DNA of 55,043 nt from Moraxellaceae bacterium REDSEA-S32_B1 (GCA_001626925.1 LUOR01000001.1:1-55043), one strand, 5' to 3'; shown: positions 1 through 10,584, counted from the stretch's first letter. The notes: generated from the letters alone by a model not told the origin. Numbers and translations: made by a program.

Positions 1-2
1 TT

Positions 3-92
3 GCACTCAACCATCGTCCTAGAAAAACACTAGGTTGGTATACACCGAGTGAAGTTATGGCTGGTTTTTATACTGTTGCACTTGCCGCTTGA
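3..92 (+). CDS. IS30-family transposase, C-terminal fragment (cut by window edge)
   Basis: Frame 3 is open from the left edge and ends in TGA at 90-92, giving about 29 residues. They contain LNHRPRKTLGW followed by TPSEV, the hallmark C-terminus of IS30-family DDE transposases, and end in VALAA. The catalytic domain lies outside the window, so activity cannot be judged. The right inverted repeat of the element should fall within 93-184, but I cannot place it without the left end. A short inverted repeat (AAACTC and GAGTTT around an A/C-rich loop) occurs near 107-128 and could be a terminator or part of the end of the element. Confidence 0.8.
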   Translation, partial: ALNHRPRKTLGWYTPSEVMAGFYTVALAA

Positions 93-184
93 ATCCGCCA
101 AATAAAAAACTCAACCGAAGTCGAGTTTATTACATCGCTGATTTTCTAAGTTGGTTTTCTAAATTGATTCGTTCAAATAATAAA

Positions 185-448
185 TCAGTCACGGACAGAT
201 TCATCAGGTGGCACTTCAGTAATCCGACCACCTTGCGCAAGAAAACGTGCTAATTCATCTTCGAGAGAATCACGTGCTTGCTGGCGTGCAGTGACAGATA
301 GACTTTCTGCTTCTTCACGTTCGGAGTCAGTGGTACGACCTGCACTTTCGTTATCGCCATCATCTGCACCATTTTCGGCAGATTTACTTTCTTCATCATC
401 TACGCCGTCATCACGATCATCATCGTCATAATCAATATTACCGCTCAT
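185..448 (-). CDS. Small acidic protein resembling the RNA polymerase-binding regulator SutA
   Basis: This encodes 87 residues. The N-terminal half is strongly acidic (runs of D and E), and the C-terminal half carries ARQQARDSLEDELARFLAQG followed by GRITEVPPD. The pattern of an acidic disordered arm, a helix, then a segment like FLAxGGxIxEVxP resembles Pseudomonas SutA, a small protein that binds RNA polymerase and raises rRNA and housekeeping transcription in slow growth. That match is from memory of the family and is an inference. I prefer the ATG at 448 over the in-frame TTG at 454: GGAGG lies 7 bases before the ATG but only about 2 before the TTG. It stands alone between an IS30 end and the ubiquinone genes. 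Confidence 0.6.
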   Translation of the reverse strand: MSGNIDYDDDDRDDGVDDEESKSAENGADDGDNESAGRTTDSEREEAESLSVTARQQARDSLEDELARFLAQGGRITEVPPDESVRD

Positions 449-518
449 GCTCAAACCTCCACAGCATCACCAACAATGTACGATATTTCTATCGCTTTAA
501 ATTGATCTATAGTCGAAG

Positions 519-620
519 AAATTAATTTCTGATACAAGGCAACCGAGTGAAGCTGTACAAGTAGTACTGCTAGCGAGGTTAACTCTGTAGCAGGATTTAA
601 GTTCTCGGACTAATAAGGCG
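519..620 (+). repeat. Dispersed intergenic repeat, copy A
   Basis: This stretch of the 319-base gap between the SutA-like gene and the ubiquinone hydroxylases aligns by eye with 46167-46268. Shared blocks include ATTTCTG, AAGGCAAC, GTACAAGT, AGCGAGG, TAAC and AGGATTTA in the same order and orientation, separated by small indels. No reading frame is conserved. The rest of the gap (449-518 and 621-767) shows nothing I recognise. It could be a small mobile repeat or a non-coding RNA family. Confidence 0.5.
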
Positions 621-767
621 AAATGTAGCAATCAATTCTGTATCCGCCTAGCCCCTTGCGTGTTAAAAATGGTGAAAATATCATCGAAAAATTCAATTTT
701 TATCACGATTTTGATCAATTGATTGAATTTTTAACAATCAGCATCCTTGAGAAGAACGATCATTTTT

Positions 768-2036
768 TTAGAGTGCGTACTGTGTGTCCTTGAGTGCAGG
801 CACACCACTAGCTTGCGTATTGAAAAATTCCACCGCATTTTGCTGGTTTGCGACGAAGTGCACCGCTTCATTGCGTAGCCATTGCAATGGTCGTAGCTGA
901 GTTGTATTAATCCAACCTAATCCCGACATGCTATGCATCATCAAGCTGTTGTGCAGGCGACGTTGATGTTCATATTTGCGTAACGTTTGAATATTCGCCC
1001 ATGCGCCACGTTTGTGATCTTTAATTAGTTGATCGACCAATACCGCCGCATCCAAACAGCCTAAGTTCACCCCTTGCCCTGCCAATGGATGAATCACATG
1101 CGCCGCATCACCAACCAACGCCACGCCATCTGCCACATAGGTTTGCGCTTGACGAGCAGCAAGAGGAAAGCTTGCTCGTGAAACCACCTGAAATACTTCG
1201 CCGAGCATATAGTGACTGGCTTGACTGACTTTTTTTGCAAAGTCTTGATCGCTTAGTTCACGGTATTCATCGGCATAATCCGTCGGCAAAGTCCAAACGA
1301 TGGACTGCCAATGCCCTTGTTGCACCGCTTCTAAACTTTTCATCGGTAAAAATGCCAAAGGACCTGTATCAAGGAAAATTTGCCGAGCCACATGTTGATG
1401 AGCTTTTTCGGTACGAATCGCACAGCTAATCGCCGTCTGCCCATAATCCAAACGGTCTAGTAAAATCCCAACCTGATCTCGCACAGAAGAATTTGCACCA
1501 TCTGCACCAATGATTAAATCTGTGGTGAGCACCTCACCATCTGCCAAAGTCACTTGCCAATGCTGAGGTAATTTCTCCAGTCGAGTGACTTTGACCTGAG
1601 TACGATAATCTTGAACTTTCTTCTGTAATTCTGTTTGTAAAGCGAGATTAAGCACACTTGGCTCAACCATGATACCTAGCCAATCATGTGGCATAGGCGT
1701 TGAGTTGGAAGCTTGCCCAAAATAAATCTCGCCATGTCCATCACGGTGCCACACTTGCATGCCACTGTAGGGCTGATAACGCTCAAATTTTTGCAAATGT
1801 TGCCATGCATCCACTTGTTCCATCAAGTGCATTGAGGCTTGATTCAGCGCTAAAACACGTGGATTGGTTTGGCTTAATACTTTTTCCGCATCAAGTAAAG
1901 GCGAAGCATCTAGCACAGTGGCTTGAATGCCTGCTTTGGCAAGCAACAAAGCGGTCAATCCACCAACTAAACCACCACCAATGATAATCACGCGATGGTG
2001 CGTGTTCAGGTGCGTGCTTTGCATATCCTTACTCAT
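768..2036 (-). CDS. FAD-dependent ubiquinone biosynthesis hydroxylase, UbiI/VisC/UbiF type
   Basis: A 422-residue class A flavin monooxygenase that hydroxylates the aromatic ring of a ubiquinone precursor. The FAD-binding GxGxxG appears as IIIGGGLVGG (residues 17-26). The DG motif is IGADGANSSVR (near 177). The second FAD motif is LVGDAAHVIHPLAGQGVNLG (about 305-325); its GD form matches UbiI/UbiF/VisC rather than UbiH. The start overlaps the stop of the upstream ubiH-like gene by four bases (ATGA, 2033-2036), so the two are probably translationally coupled and transcribed together. Which ring position it modifies (C5 or C6) cannot be decided from sequence. Confidence 0.88.
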   Translation of the reverse strand: MSKDMQSTHLNTHHRVIIIGGGLVGGLTALLLAKAGIQATVLDASPLLDAEKVLSQTNPRVLALNQASMHLMEQVDAWQHLQKFERYQPYSGMQVWHRDGHGEIYFGQASNSTPMPHDWLGIMVEPSVLNLALQTELQKKVQDYRTQVKVTRLEKLPQHWQVTLADGEVLTTDLIIGADGANSSVRDQVGILLDRLDYGQTAISCAIRTEKAHQHVARQIFLDTGPLAFLPMKSLEAVQQGHWQSIVWTLPTDYADEYRELSDQDFAKKVSQASHYMLGEVFQVVSRASFPLAARQAQTYVADGVALVGDAAHVIHPLAGQGVNLGCLDAAVLVDQLIKDHKRGAWANIQTLRKYEHQRRLHNSLMMHSMSGLGWINTTQLRPLQWLRNEAVHFVANQQNAVEFFNTQASGVPALKDTQYAL

Positions 2037-3241
2037 GCTTTTAACCCCATGGCAAAGGTTGCCACCATCGGCTTCACCCCAGGAATAAGATCAAATGCGA
2101 GCAAGCCTGTATTGCGTGCAATTTTTAAAATTGGATTGTGATTACTAAAACCTCGCACCACTTTGTCACAGAAGAATATCACTTTCTTTTGATCACTGAG
2201 GCGTGCTTGCTCATAAGATTTCAACATCTCATGATCACCCAAATCCAAGCCGTGCTGTTGTTGATGTGCGAGATAACGACATAGTACAAAAGCATCTCGT
2301 AGACACAAGTTAAAGCCTTGTCCTGCGACTGGATGAATGGTATGCGCCGCATTGCCCATCAGTACCACACGACCTGATACCTGCTGATGCGCAAGCACTT
2401 GGGATAATGGATAACTAAATCGCTTACCCGTTTTCTCGAATTTCCCTGCTCGATCGCCATAGGTCTGTTGTAGCGCATCCAAGAAATGCTGATCATTTTC
2501 CTCACCGAGCCATGCTTGCTCCGTACCTTTTTTCACAGGCCAAACGACGGAACGACGATATTCCCCATGCAAAGGCAACAACGCCAACGGCCCTAGAGGA
2601 CTGAATCGTTCAAAGCCGACTTGCTGATGTGATTTTGAGGTTTGCACCGTAGTGACAATCGCCACTTGATCATAATCATGTACATCCACACCAATACCCA
2701 AAGCCTGACGGCAAAATGAATCTCGACCATCAGCGGCAATGACTAATTGGCTTTGTAGCAGAATTTCATGGTTATCTTTTAAGGCTTTGATCGAAACCTT
2801 ATTTTCGTCTTGTGATAACTGTGTCACTTGCACGCCGTCAATCAATTCAATAAAAGCATTCTTTTGCACACTATGTAGAAGAACACGACCAAGCCAAGCA
2901 TTCTCAATGACTTGTCCAAAGCTTTCGACTTTTTCTTCAGTATTGACCAGTTTTGCTTTACCAAAACTACCCTGTTCAGAGATATGCACTTGATGAATTG
3001 GCGTGGCGTATTGTTGTAATGTTTGCCACAATCCCAACTCTTGATAAATCTCTACACTACGTCGAGATAATGCGGTATTGCGTGCATCAAAACTCGAATG
3101 ATATGGCGTTTCACCGCCTTGCGCTTGATAATCAGGATACTTGATCGCTTCAAGCAAGGTAACTTTCAGCTCAAGTTTTGCCAACATCAGTCCAAGGCTA
3201 AGCCCGACCATGCCTCCACCAACAATGATGATTGGTTGCAT
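2033..3241 (-). CDS. ubiH: 2-octaprenyl-6-methoxyphenol hydroxylase UbiH-like
   Basis: A 402-residue flavin monooxygenase of the ubiquinone pathway. The N-terminal dinucleotide fold is IIIVGGGMVGLSLG, the DG motif is IAADGRDSFCR, and the distal FAD motif reads LMGNAAHTIHPVAGQGFNL. The GNAA form in place of GDAA is the version seen in E. coli UbiH, which supports UbiH over its paralogues. It is first in a two-gene unit with the VisC-like gene and overlaps it by ATGA. An AAGGA precedes the ATG by about 7 bases. Length is normal for the family (about 390-400). Confidence 0.88.
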   Translation of the reverse strand: MQPIIIVGGGMVGLSLGLMLAKLELKVTLLEAIKYPDYQAQGGETPYHSSFDARNTALSRRSVEIYQELGLWQTLQQYATPIHQVHISEQGSFGKAKLVNTEEKVESFGQVIENAWLGRVLLHSVQKNAFIELIDGVQVTQLSQDENKVSIKALKDNHEILLQSQLVIAADGRDSFCRQALGIGVDVHDYDQVAIVTTVQTSKSHQQVGFERFSPLGPLALLPLHGEYRRSVVWPVKKGTEQAWLGEENDQHFLDALQQTYGDRAGKFEKTGKRFSYPLSQVLAHQQVSGRVVLMGNAAHTIHPVAGQGFNLCLRDAFVLCRYLAHQQQHGLDLGDHEMLKSYEQARLSDQKKVIFFCDKVVRGFSNHNPILKIARNTGLLAFDLIPGVKPMVATFAMGLKA

Positions 3242-3509
3242 CCATTTATCCTTAACTTATTCAATGATTTAATTGACCGTTTAACAGTCCAAGCATAACT
3301 GAATTTATAACGCGACTAAAGCGATAATCCGCATTAATTCGTTATCAATACGTGAGCATAATTTTTATTAGTTTGTCCATCTTTTAAAAATAACCACAAA
3401 TCACATTTGAAAGATTTACACATGATTTTGGCAGTTTTTGCCTATTGTCACTGCTTCGCTTCTGATGCAAAGTAAATGTTCAAAATAGCAGACCTACAAG
3501 GAAGTCGAT

Positions 3510-5059
3510 ATGTTTGGACAAATGATGAATCGCCCATTAGTGATCAGTAGCCTGATTGATCATTTTCACAAAACGCCAAACGTCTTGCCAATGCACTGAG
3601 CCAATACAATTTGCAACTCGGTGATCGTTTAGCCACCATTGCATGGAATAATTATCGTCATCTTGAAACATGGTATGCGGTTTCTGGTAGTGGCTACGTA
3701 TGCCATACCATCAACCCTAGACTTTTCCCTGAACAATTGATCTTTATTATCAATGATGCCAAAGATAAGGCATTGTTTTTCGATGTGACATTTTTGCCAT
3801 TAATTACTGCAATTAAAGATAAAATTCCAACAGTTGAGAAGTTGATTTGTTTGGGTGGGAAAGATGAAAAAGTTCTCGCCACTTTGCCTGATGTATTATT
3901 TTTCGACGATTTGATTGCATCGAATCATGATGAATTTGAATGGCCAGAACTTGATGAAAATGCAGCGAGTTCTCTCTGCTACACCTCAGGGACTACAGGT
4001 AATCCCAAAGGCGTATTGTATAGCCACCGCTCAACACTACTCCATGCTTTTGGTATTGCATTACCTGACTCGCTAAACCTTTCTGCAAAAGATGTGGTGC
4101 TCCCTGTGGTACCGATGTTCCATGTCAATGCGTGGGGAATTCCATATGCTACAGCGATGACAGGCAGCAGCTTAGTCCTTCCCGGTCCAAATCTTGACGG
4201 CGATAGCTTAGTCAGCTTGATTGATGATTATAAAGTCACTGTTGCACTTGGTGTACCAACCATTTGGCAAGGCCTTCTTGCTGCAGCTGCAAAACGTGAC
4301 ACCACACTAGAGAGCATGGTGCGCAATGTGGTTGGCGGAGCCGCATGCCCACCTGCGATTATCAAAATGTTTAAAGATAAATATCAATGCGAAACGATTC
4401 ATGCTTGGGGGATGACGGAAACCAGTCCACTCGGGACAGCGAATCAAACCAAAGCGAAGCATAAAGATTTATCCGCTGAGCAATTGGAAAAACTCCGCTT
4501 ATCACAAGGTCGTCCAGTATTTGGCGTAGAGCTACGTCTTGTCGATCCTGATGAGAACAATAAAGTCTTGCCACACGATGGAACGACGCAAGGCAATCTG
4601 CATATTCGTGGACATTGGATTGTTTCGGAATACTTTAATAAAGGCACTTCGGCGCTCACAGCAGATGGTTGGTTCGATACAGGTGATGTTGCAACCATTG
4701 ATCCAGATGGTTTCTTGGTGATTCGTGACCGTTCAAAAGATTTGATTAAATCAGGCGGTGAATGGATTTCTTCTGTTGAACTTGAAGGGATTGCCATGAG
4801 TCATCCTGAGATTCGTATGGCAGCAGCGATCGCCGCCAAACATCCAAAATGGGACGAACGCCCTGTTTTAGTTGCCATCAAAGAAGAAGATAGCAACATT
4901 GATGAAGAAGCGGTAAAAGCTTACTATCATGGCAAAATTGCCGATTGGCAGATTCCAGACCGAGTTATCTTTGTTGATGCGATTCCAATCAACGGCACTG
5001 GAAAAATGGTCAAATCAGAACTTCGTGACCAATATGGTGATGTGTTACTTGGCGCATAA
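3510..5059 (+). pseudogene. AlkK-like medium/long-chain acyl-CoA ligase, broken near codon 20
   Basis: An ATG at 3510 with AAGGAAG upstream begins MFGQMMNRPLVISSLIDHF, the standard start of AlkK-type ligases, but that frame ends at a TGA at 3597-3599. Homology resumes in another frame at about 3569 (NAKRLANALSQYN) and runs on to 5059 with all later motifs intact: P-loop [38 protein letters not shown] and NGTGK. Compared with AlkK, about 28 codons between SLIDH and NAKRLA are missing and the frame is shifted, so a deletion of roughly 85 bases is likely. The remaining 482-codon frame could start only at TTG 3611, which has no ribosome site. It is probably inactive, or makes an N-terminally truncated protein. 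Confidence 0.8.
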
Positions 5060-5086
5060 CCAAGCCCAAAATCACTCAAAACCTAA

Positions 5087-5117
5087 ACAGAAGTGGCGTA
5101 AGTCACTTCTGTTTTTT
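5087..5117 (+). terminator. Rho-independent terminator after the acyl-CoA ligase
   Basis: ACAGAAGTG (5087-5095) pairs with CACTTCTGT (5104-5112) around an 8-base loop and runs into a T tract ending at 5117. It begins 27 bases after the ligase stop. Confidence 0.85.
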
Positions 5118-5245
5118 AAAACCCAGTTTTTGAATCACTCTATTCATTATTAAGTGCAAACAACCAATTTTGAAAAATGATTTTTCATGTGTATGTGTAA
5201 TTTGCTACTATGCACAGCCCAATTCACTAGACTTGTCAAATTCTT

Positions 5246-6340
5246 ATGCAACTCGATTATCAGCAACAACTCGAATTTAAAGTACAACACTTGCTTGCGC
5301 AGTTTGCTGAATTTGACATGCCTGAAATCGAAGTCTTCGAATCACCTGAAAGTCACTATCGTATGCGTGCCGAGTTTCGCATTTGGCATACCGATGACGA
5401 TCTGTTTTATGCGATGTTTGAACGTGATGAAGAAGGTAAAAAGCAAGTCATTCGCATTGATGATTTTCCAACGGCAACAAAGTCGATTAACGATCTCATG
5501 CCGATTCTTTTGACAGAAGTGAAAGCCAGTCCGCTACTTTCAGAGCGCTTATTTGAAATTGATTTTTTGGCATCAAAGCATGGGGAAATGCTCGTTTCTA
5601 TGATCTATCACCGTCAGTTAAATGAAGCATGGACTGCAATTGCAAAAACATTACAAGAAAAACTCGACATTAAAATTATTGGGCGCAGTCGTGGTCAGAA
5701 AATTGTTTTAGCTGATGATTTTGTGATTGAAAAACTCATGGTGAATGGTCGTGAATTTACCTATAAACAAATCGAAAATGGCTTTACTCAACCCAATGCG
5801 ATTGTCTGTGAAAAAATGCTCTCTTGGGCATGTGATGTCGCACAAGAAAATCAGACTGAATCACCAACTGACTTATTAGAACTCTATTGTGGGAATGGTA
5901 ATTTCACCCTACCGTTGTCATTACATTTTAGAAATGTGCTTGCTACCGAACTCGCCAAAAGCTCCGTCTATGCCGCCAAATGGAACATGGCTGAAAATCA
6001 AATTGAAAATATTCAACTCGCTCGCCTCTCCGCAGAAGAATTTACCGAAGCCTATCAAGGCAAACGTGAGTTCCGCCGTTTAAAAGAAGAAAATATTGAA
6101 TTGTCGAGTTATCAATTTGATACGGTTTTTGTTGATCCACCACGTGCAGGTATTGATGACGACACATTAGCTTTAATCGCACAATTCCCACAAATTATTT
6201 ATATTTCCTGCAATCCTGAAACGCTGTATGACAACTTACAGACTTTGAGTGAAACACATGACATTAAACGCTTTGCGATGTTTGATCAGTTCCCATTTAC
6301 TCATCATGTCGAGTCGGGTGTGTTATTGGTGAAAAAGTAA
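5246..6340 (+). CDS. trmA: tRNA (uracil-5-)-methyltransferase TrmA
   Basis: 364 residues, the normal length for TrmA, which makes ribothymidine at position 54 of the T-loop using S-adenosylmethionine. Visible motifs are the SAM-binding [13 protein letters not shown] (about 212-224), [10 protein letters not shown] (about 295-304) and the catalytic cysteine in [12 protein letters not shown]. The N-terminal half lacks the TRAM domain found in the related RlmC/RlmD enzymes, which supports TrmA. It follows the ligase terminator and ends 6 bases before the convergent chromate transporter, with no terminator visible between them. Confidence 0.93.
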   Translation: MQLDYQQQLEFKVQHLLAQFAEFDMPEIEVFESPESHYRMRAEFRIWHTDDDLFYAMFERDEEGKKQVIRIDDFPTATKSINDLMPILLTEVKASPLLSERLFEIDFLASKHGEMLVSMIYHRQLNEAWTAIAKTLQEKLDIKIIGRSRGQKIVLADDFVIEKLMVNGREFTYKQIENGFTQPNAIVCEKMLSWACDVAQENQTESPTDLLELYCGNGNFTLPLSLHFRNVLATELAKSSVYAAKWNMAENQIENIQLARLSAEEFTEAYQGKREFRRLKEENIELSSYQFDTVFVDPPRAGIDDDTLALIAQFPQIIYISCNPETLYDNLQTLSETHDIKRFAMFDQFPFTHHVESGVLLVKK

Positions 6341-6346
6341 GCTTCG

Positions 6347-7531
6347 TTAAATGACTGCTGACATCACATACGCATAACTTAAACTGGCTAACATCAAGCC
6401 CCAAATCGGCAACCGCCCTGTATAAAAAATCGCAAAAGCAATGATCAGGAAAATACCGTCGGCGATTGAATCGACTCCTTTGGGCAACATATTTTGAACT
6501 AACATCAAAATCAGCAAGGCAATCACCCCTGCACTAATCCCCTGAAACATAGCGCGTAAATATTTATTTTTTGATAAATAACTCGTCATCGGCAATGCGC
6601 CAATTAAAACTAATGCTGCAGGTAGAAATATTGCAAGCACTGCAAATAAAGCCGCCAAGGCACTGATCGAAGGAAAAGCTTTCGCACCGAGAAATGCACT
6701 AAAATTAAATAATGGTCCTGGTAAAGTCTGAATCACCCCATAACCCGTCATAAACTGATCTTGTCTAACCCAATTTTGCTGAACGATGCTCTGCTCCAAA
6801 AGTGGTAACACCACATGACCACCGCCAAACACCAATGCACTGGCTTGATAAATCTCATAAAAAAAATTGGCAGGATGATCACCTGACAGAAATGTCGATA
6901 TTAAAATCGGTGTAAAAAATAAGATCACAAAAAATACAATTAAAGCAAAAATAGCAACTCGTTTAGACACTGGAAAATCAAGTTGCGCTAACGCCGAATA
7001 AGATTGTTTATAGAAAAATATTAGCCCTAAAATCATAGCAATTAAAATGAGAACTAACTGATTTAACTCACTAAACACCAAACCAACTGCTGTCAAAATA
7101 ATCACAATCGCGTAATGAAATTTGGTTTTACAGATTTGCTTGCTCATCATCAGCACCGCATGAACAACGATCACCACGATTGCAAGTAACAAGCCTTTTA
7201 AAATCATCGCATTGGATAACCAAGAGAAGTGACTCAAACTAATCGCAAGCAAATACATCAAGATCGCACTCGGCAAGGTAAAACCAAGCCAAGACGCAAA
7301 TGCACCAAGATAACCAGCTCGATGCAGCCCTAAGCCCATACCGACTTGGCTACTACTTGGACCGGGTAAAAACTGACAAAGCGCCACCAATTGCAGATAT
7401 TGTTCTGCGCTCATCCAAGCTTTTTGATCAATAATTTTTGTTTGAAACAGTGCAATATGCGCCGCAGGACCGCCAAAAGAAATGCAACCCAAATAGAAAA
7501 ATAATCGAAATATTGAAAATGGTGTGTCCAT
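6347..7531 (-). CDS. chrA: Chromate transporter ChrA family (CHR) protein
   Basis: 394 residues, nearly all hydrophobic. Two homologous CHR halves are visible. The first begins with the family signature CISFGGPAAHIALFQ and contains QFLPGPSSSQ (residues 14-60). The second contains FGGGHVVLPLLE and QTLPGPLFNFSAFLG (about 240-285). Long bidomain CHR proteins export chromate at the inner membrane, but many family members have not been tested and the true substrate here is inferred. It is monocistronic and convergent with trmA. No regulator such as ChrB is adjacent. Confidence 0.87.
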   Translation of the reverse strand: MDTPFSIFRLFFYLGCISFGGPAAHIALFQTKIIDQKAWMSAEQYLQLVALCQFLPGPSSSQVGMGLGLHRAGYLGAFASWLGFTLPSAILMYLLAISLSHFSWLSNAMILKGLLLAIVVIVVHAVLMMSKQICKTKFHYAIVIILTAVGLVFSELNQLVLILIAMILGLIFFYKQSYSALAQLDFPVSKRVAIFALIVFFVILFFTPILISTFLSGDHPANFFYEIYQASALVFGGGHVVLPLLEQSIVQQNWVRQDQFMTGYGVIQTLPGPLFNFSAFLGAKAFPSISALAALFAVLAIFLPAALVLIGALPMTSYLSKNKYLRAMFQGISAGVIALLILMLVQNMLPKGVDSIADGIFLIIAFAIFYTGRLPIWGLMLASLSYAYVMSAVI

Positions 7532-7629
7532 ATACTTGTGCGATTTTGATCAAACCAGTTAATTTAAAGCATATATATGACATTACGGTGAATAAGCAAC
7601 CTTTAAAAATCAGGACTTAAACTCGCATT

Positions 7630-7654
7630 AAAAAAGACCGCCGAAGCGATCTCT
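7630..7654 (-). terminator. Rho-independent terminator of the dat-ddc operon
   Basis: Read on the minus strand, AGATCGC and GCGGTCT form a 7-pair stem (one U-G pair) closed by a TTCG tetraloop and followed by a run of T. It lies about 20 bases after the ddc stop. Confidence 0.8.
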
Positions 7655-7673
7655 TTAAATTGTAGATTTTTCA

Positions 7674-9206
7674 TCAATCAATCGCAGGTGTATAACGTCC
7701 AAAAGCAATATCATCTTTAATTCGATCAGATTCTGCTAAGACCATGTCGAGCAGATTTTTCACATTATCCAGTGTTACCACAGGACTAAGTGTGGTCATC
7801 TTCAAGGATTGATTCAGACCGACTTTGGTCACACCAATGTTCGCCTCGCCACGTGCAAACAGTTCATCTGCAACGTTTTGATTTAAACTATTCAAATATT
7901 GCGCTGAATAATCTTTCGGTACGACACGGAACAACACCGATGCAAACTGTGGCTCAACCAATAGCTCTAAACCATCAGTCGCCTTGATATAGTCGGCAAC
8001 TTCACGTGTCAGTTTTACACCATGATCAATCATTGAACCATAAAGCTCTTCACCGAGTGCCTCAATCGTCATCCACAATTTCAACGCATCAAAACGACGC
8101 GTGGTTTGCAATGATTTCGATACAAGGTTTGGCACGCCATGCTCTTCATCATAAGCCGAGTTGAGATACTCCGCCTCATAATGCATAAAGCGATAATTGG
8201 CTTCATCTTTGAGCAAGAACGCACCACAGCTAATGCTTTGGAAATAATGCTTATGGAAATCCAAAGTCACCGAATCAGATAGTTCAATACCGTCTAACAT
8301 CGAATGAAATTCATTGGATAAAACCAATGCACCACCCCAAGCTGCATCGACATGCATCCATGCGCCATACCTATTGGTAATGTCACGGATTTGCTTGAGT
8401 GGATCAATTGCGCCTGCATCAGTCGTACCCGCAGTTGCCACCACACATGCCACGATTTTGCCTTCAGACTGTAGCAATGCCATGGTTTTTTCCAAGGCAT
8501 CGATATCCATCTGCGCTTTGTCATTGACAGGTACAGTCACAACTGACTGAAAGCCCATGCCCATCATCGCCATGTTCTTTTGCACAGAAAAATGCGCATT
8601 TTCAGAACAGATGACTTTGACGTTTTTCATCGCTTCATTCGGTACGCCATCGCGCTGAACTGACCACGGCTTGCCGTGTTCATCTTGCCAGTTTTTAGCA
8701 ATACACCAATCACGCGCCAGCAATACACCCATCAAGTTCGACTGTGTACCGCCAGAGGTAAACACACCTGCTTGACCTGCACCATAACCGACTTTTTGAC
8801 GTAGCCAATCGATCAACTGCACTTCCATCAATGAACCCGCAGGACTTTGATCCCATGAATCCATCGATTGATTGGTTGCATTAATCAATACTTCTGCGAT
8901 TTGACTGGTCACCATCGTTGGACAGTGCAAATGCGCAAGCGAATGCGGATGATGTACTTTTAAACTTTTATTGAGGAAAAGCTCGACCATACGTTGTAAT
9001 GACGCTTGCACGCCCAAACCTTCTTTTGAAGGATTAAAGGCAATCGCATTGCGAAGTTCTTTAATGCTCCCGCCAGTGTACATTTTGTCATTTTGCAACC
9101 ATGCTGCAACTGCTTTGGTTGCTTGCTCCATCGCAGACTCGTAGTCTGCAATAGATTGTGCATCGTTACATAGCAAAGCACGGCGATGTTCTGCGAAGTC
9201 CACCAT
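7674..9206 (-). CDS. ddc: L-2,4-diaminobutyrate decarboxylase
   Basis: A PLP-dependent group II decarboxylase that converts L-2,4-diaminobutyrate to 1,3-diaminopropane. The PLP lysine is in [10 protein letters not shown] (Lys319). The HVDAAWGG motif lies about 30 residues before it, and SGGTQSNL is present upstream. I place the start at the ATG at 9206 (MVDFAEHRR, 510 residues), the length I recall for the Acinetobacter enzyme. An upstream in-frame start at 9236 would put 29 bases inside dat. With 9206 the junction is TAA-T-ATG, one base after the dat stop, with GAGG inside the end of dat. It is second in the dat-ddc operon and is followed by a terminator. Confidence 0.95.
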   Translation of the reverse strand: MVDFAEHRRALLCNDAQSIADYESAMEQATKAVAAWLQNDKMYTGGSIKELRNAIAFNPSKEGLGVQASLQRMVELFLNKSLKVHHPHSLAHLHCPTMVTSQIAEVLINATNQSMDSWDQSPAGSLMEVQLIDWLRQKVGYGAGQAGVFTSGGTQSNLMGVLLARDWCIAKNWQDEHGKPWSVQRDGVPNEAMKNVKVICSENAHFSVQKNMAMMGMGFQSVVTVPVNDKAQMDIDALEKTMALLQSEGKIVACVVATAGTTDAGAIDPLKQIRDITNRYGAWMHVDAAWGGALVLSNEFHSMLDGIELSDSVTLDFHKHYFQSISCGAFLLKDEANYRFMHYEAEYLNSAYDEEHGVPNLVSKSLQTTRRFDALKLWMTIEALGEELYGSMIDHGVKLTREVADYIKATDGLELLVEPQFASVLFRVVPKDYSAQYLNSLNQNVADELFARGEANIGVTKVGLNQSLKMTTLSPVVTLDNVKNLLDMVLAESDRIKDDIAFGRYTPAID

Positions 9207-9207
9207 A

Positions 9208-10584
9208 TTATGCGCCTCGAACATAAACCAATGCATCTTGCACGGCTTGTTTAAAGCGTTTGATCAACTCTTCACATTCATCACGAGTGATGATCAATGG
9301 GCAAAGTAGACGAATTACCGTTCCACCACGACCACCTTTTTCAAGCATCAGTTTGTTTTCAAAACATGCACGTTGGATTTCTGCGGCAAGTTGTGAATCG
9401 GCAGGATAAGCACCCAAATGATTAGCTTCTTGACGCTCATCGACAATTTCCACGCCGATCATCAAGCCACGACCACGAATGTTACCGATACATGGCAATT
9501 CTTGCTGTAATCTTTTCAATTCAGCCTGAATGAATTCACCTTGAGTTTGTGCATTTTCAGCCAATTTTTCAGACTTAATCGTGTTGAGTGTCGCAAGACC
9601 TGTACCCATCGCCATTTGGTTACCACGGAAAGTCCCGGTGTGACCAGCAGGTTGCCATGAATCAAACTTACGTTTAATCGCCAGTACCGCAAGTGGCAAG
9701 CTACCACCCACCGCTTTTGACATGACGATCACATCTGGTTCAATGCCTGCATGCTCAAAAGCAAACATTTTACCTGAACGAGCAAAGCCTGCTTGGACTT
9801 CATCCAAGATCAACACGATATTGTGCTTTTCGGTCACTTCACGGATTTTTTGCAACCATTTCGTTGGTGCAACAACCACACCGCCTTCACCTTGGATCGC
9901 TTCTAAAATGACCGCAGCAGGACGTGTCACGCCACTTTCTACATCTTGAATAAAATCTTCAAAATAATGGGTTAAGGCATCAACACCCGCTTCACCACCT
10001 AATCCTAGTGGGCAACGATATTCATGTGGATACGGCAAAAACTGCACACCTGGCATCAAGTTGTTCACTGCATTTTTTGCACTGAGGTTACCTGTCATCG
10101 ATAATGCGCCATGCGTCATACCATGATAGCCACCAGAGAAGCTAATCACCGTACCACGACCTGTATAGGTTTTTGCCAATTTAATCGCAGCTTCAGTCGC
10201 ATCTGCGCCCGCAGGACCACAGAATTGTAAGCAATATTCTTCTTGACCACCTGGCATATGTGAGAGTAATGCTTCAGTGAATGCATCTTTCAAAGGTGTG
10301 GTTAAATCTAATGTATGTAGAGGCAAACCACTTGCGATGGTTTCTTGAATACTTTCAATGACCGCAGGATGGTTATGACCTAAGGCCAAAGTCCCTGCAC
10401 CAGCTAGACAGTCAAGGTACTCATTGCCCTCGACATCAGTGACCCAACAGCCTTTTGCTTTCGCAATTGCCAAAGGTAATTTTCTCGGATAACTACGAAC
10501 ATTTGATTCCATCTGACTTTGGCGAGTCAGATAATATTCATTAGTTTTGGCAGTAGTTTGTGGATCGTTTGCAGATACGCTCAT
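9208..10584 (-). CDS. dat: L-2,4-diaminobutyrate:2-oxoglutarate 4-aminotransferase
   Basis: A 458-residue class III aminotransferase that makes L-2,4-diaminobutyrate from aspartate semialdehyde and glutamate. The product feeds ddc and so 1,3-diaminopropane synthesis. Key features are [14 protein letters not shown] (62-73), [10 protein letters not shown] (150-159), [13 protein letters not shown] (259-271) and the PLP lysine in MSKAVGG (Lys290). Gene order dat-ddc and the near-zero spacing match the arrangement known in Acinetobacter baumannii. The first in-frame ATG is used. The gene is preceded by a 373-base gap that should hold its promoter. Confidence 0.95.
   Translation of the reverse strand: MSVSANDPQTTAKTNEYYLTRQSQMESNVRSYPRKLPLAIAKAKGCWVTDVEGNEYLDCLAGAGTLALGHNHPAVIESIQETIASGLPLHTLDLTTPLKDAFTEALLSHMPGGQEEYCLQFCGPAGADATEAAIKLAKTYTGRGTVISFSGGYHGMTHGALSMTGNLSAKNAVNNLMPGVQFLPYPHEYRCPLGLGGEAGVDALTHYFEDFIQDVESGVTRPAAVILEAIQGEGGVVVAPTKWLQKIREVTEKHNIVLILDEVQAGFARSGKMFAFEHAGIEPDVIVMSKAVGGSLPLAVLAIKRKFDSWQPAGHTGTFRGNQMAMGTGLATLNTIKSEKLAENAQTQGEFIQAELKRLQQELPCIGNIRGRGLMIGVEIVDERQEANHLGAYPADSQLAAEIQRACFENKLMLEKGGRGGTVIRLLCPLIITRDECEELIKRFKQAVQDALVYVRGA

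Noticed and set aside
3611..5059. A 482-codon acyl-CoA ligase as an intact gene starting at TTG 3611
   Set aside because: No ribosome site precedes the TTG, and the conserved N-terminus is encoded upstream in another frame, so a broken gene explains the data better.
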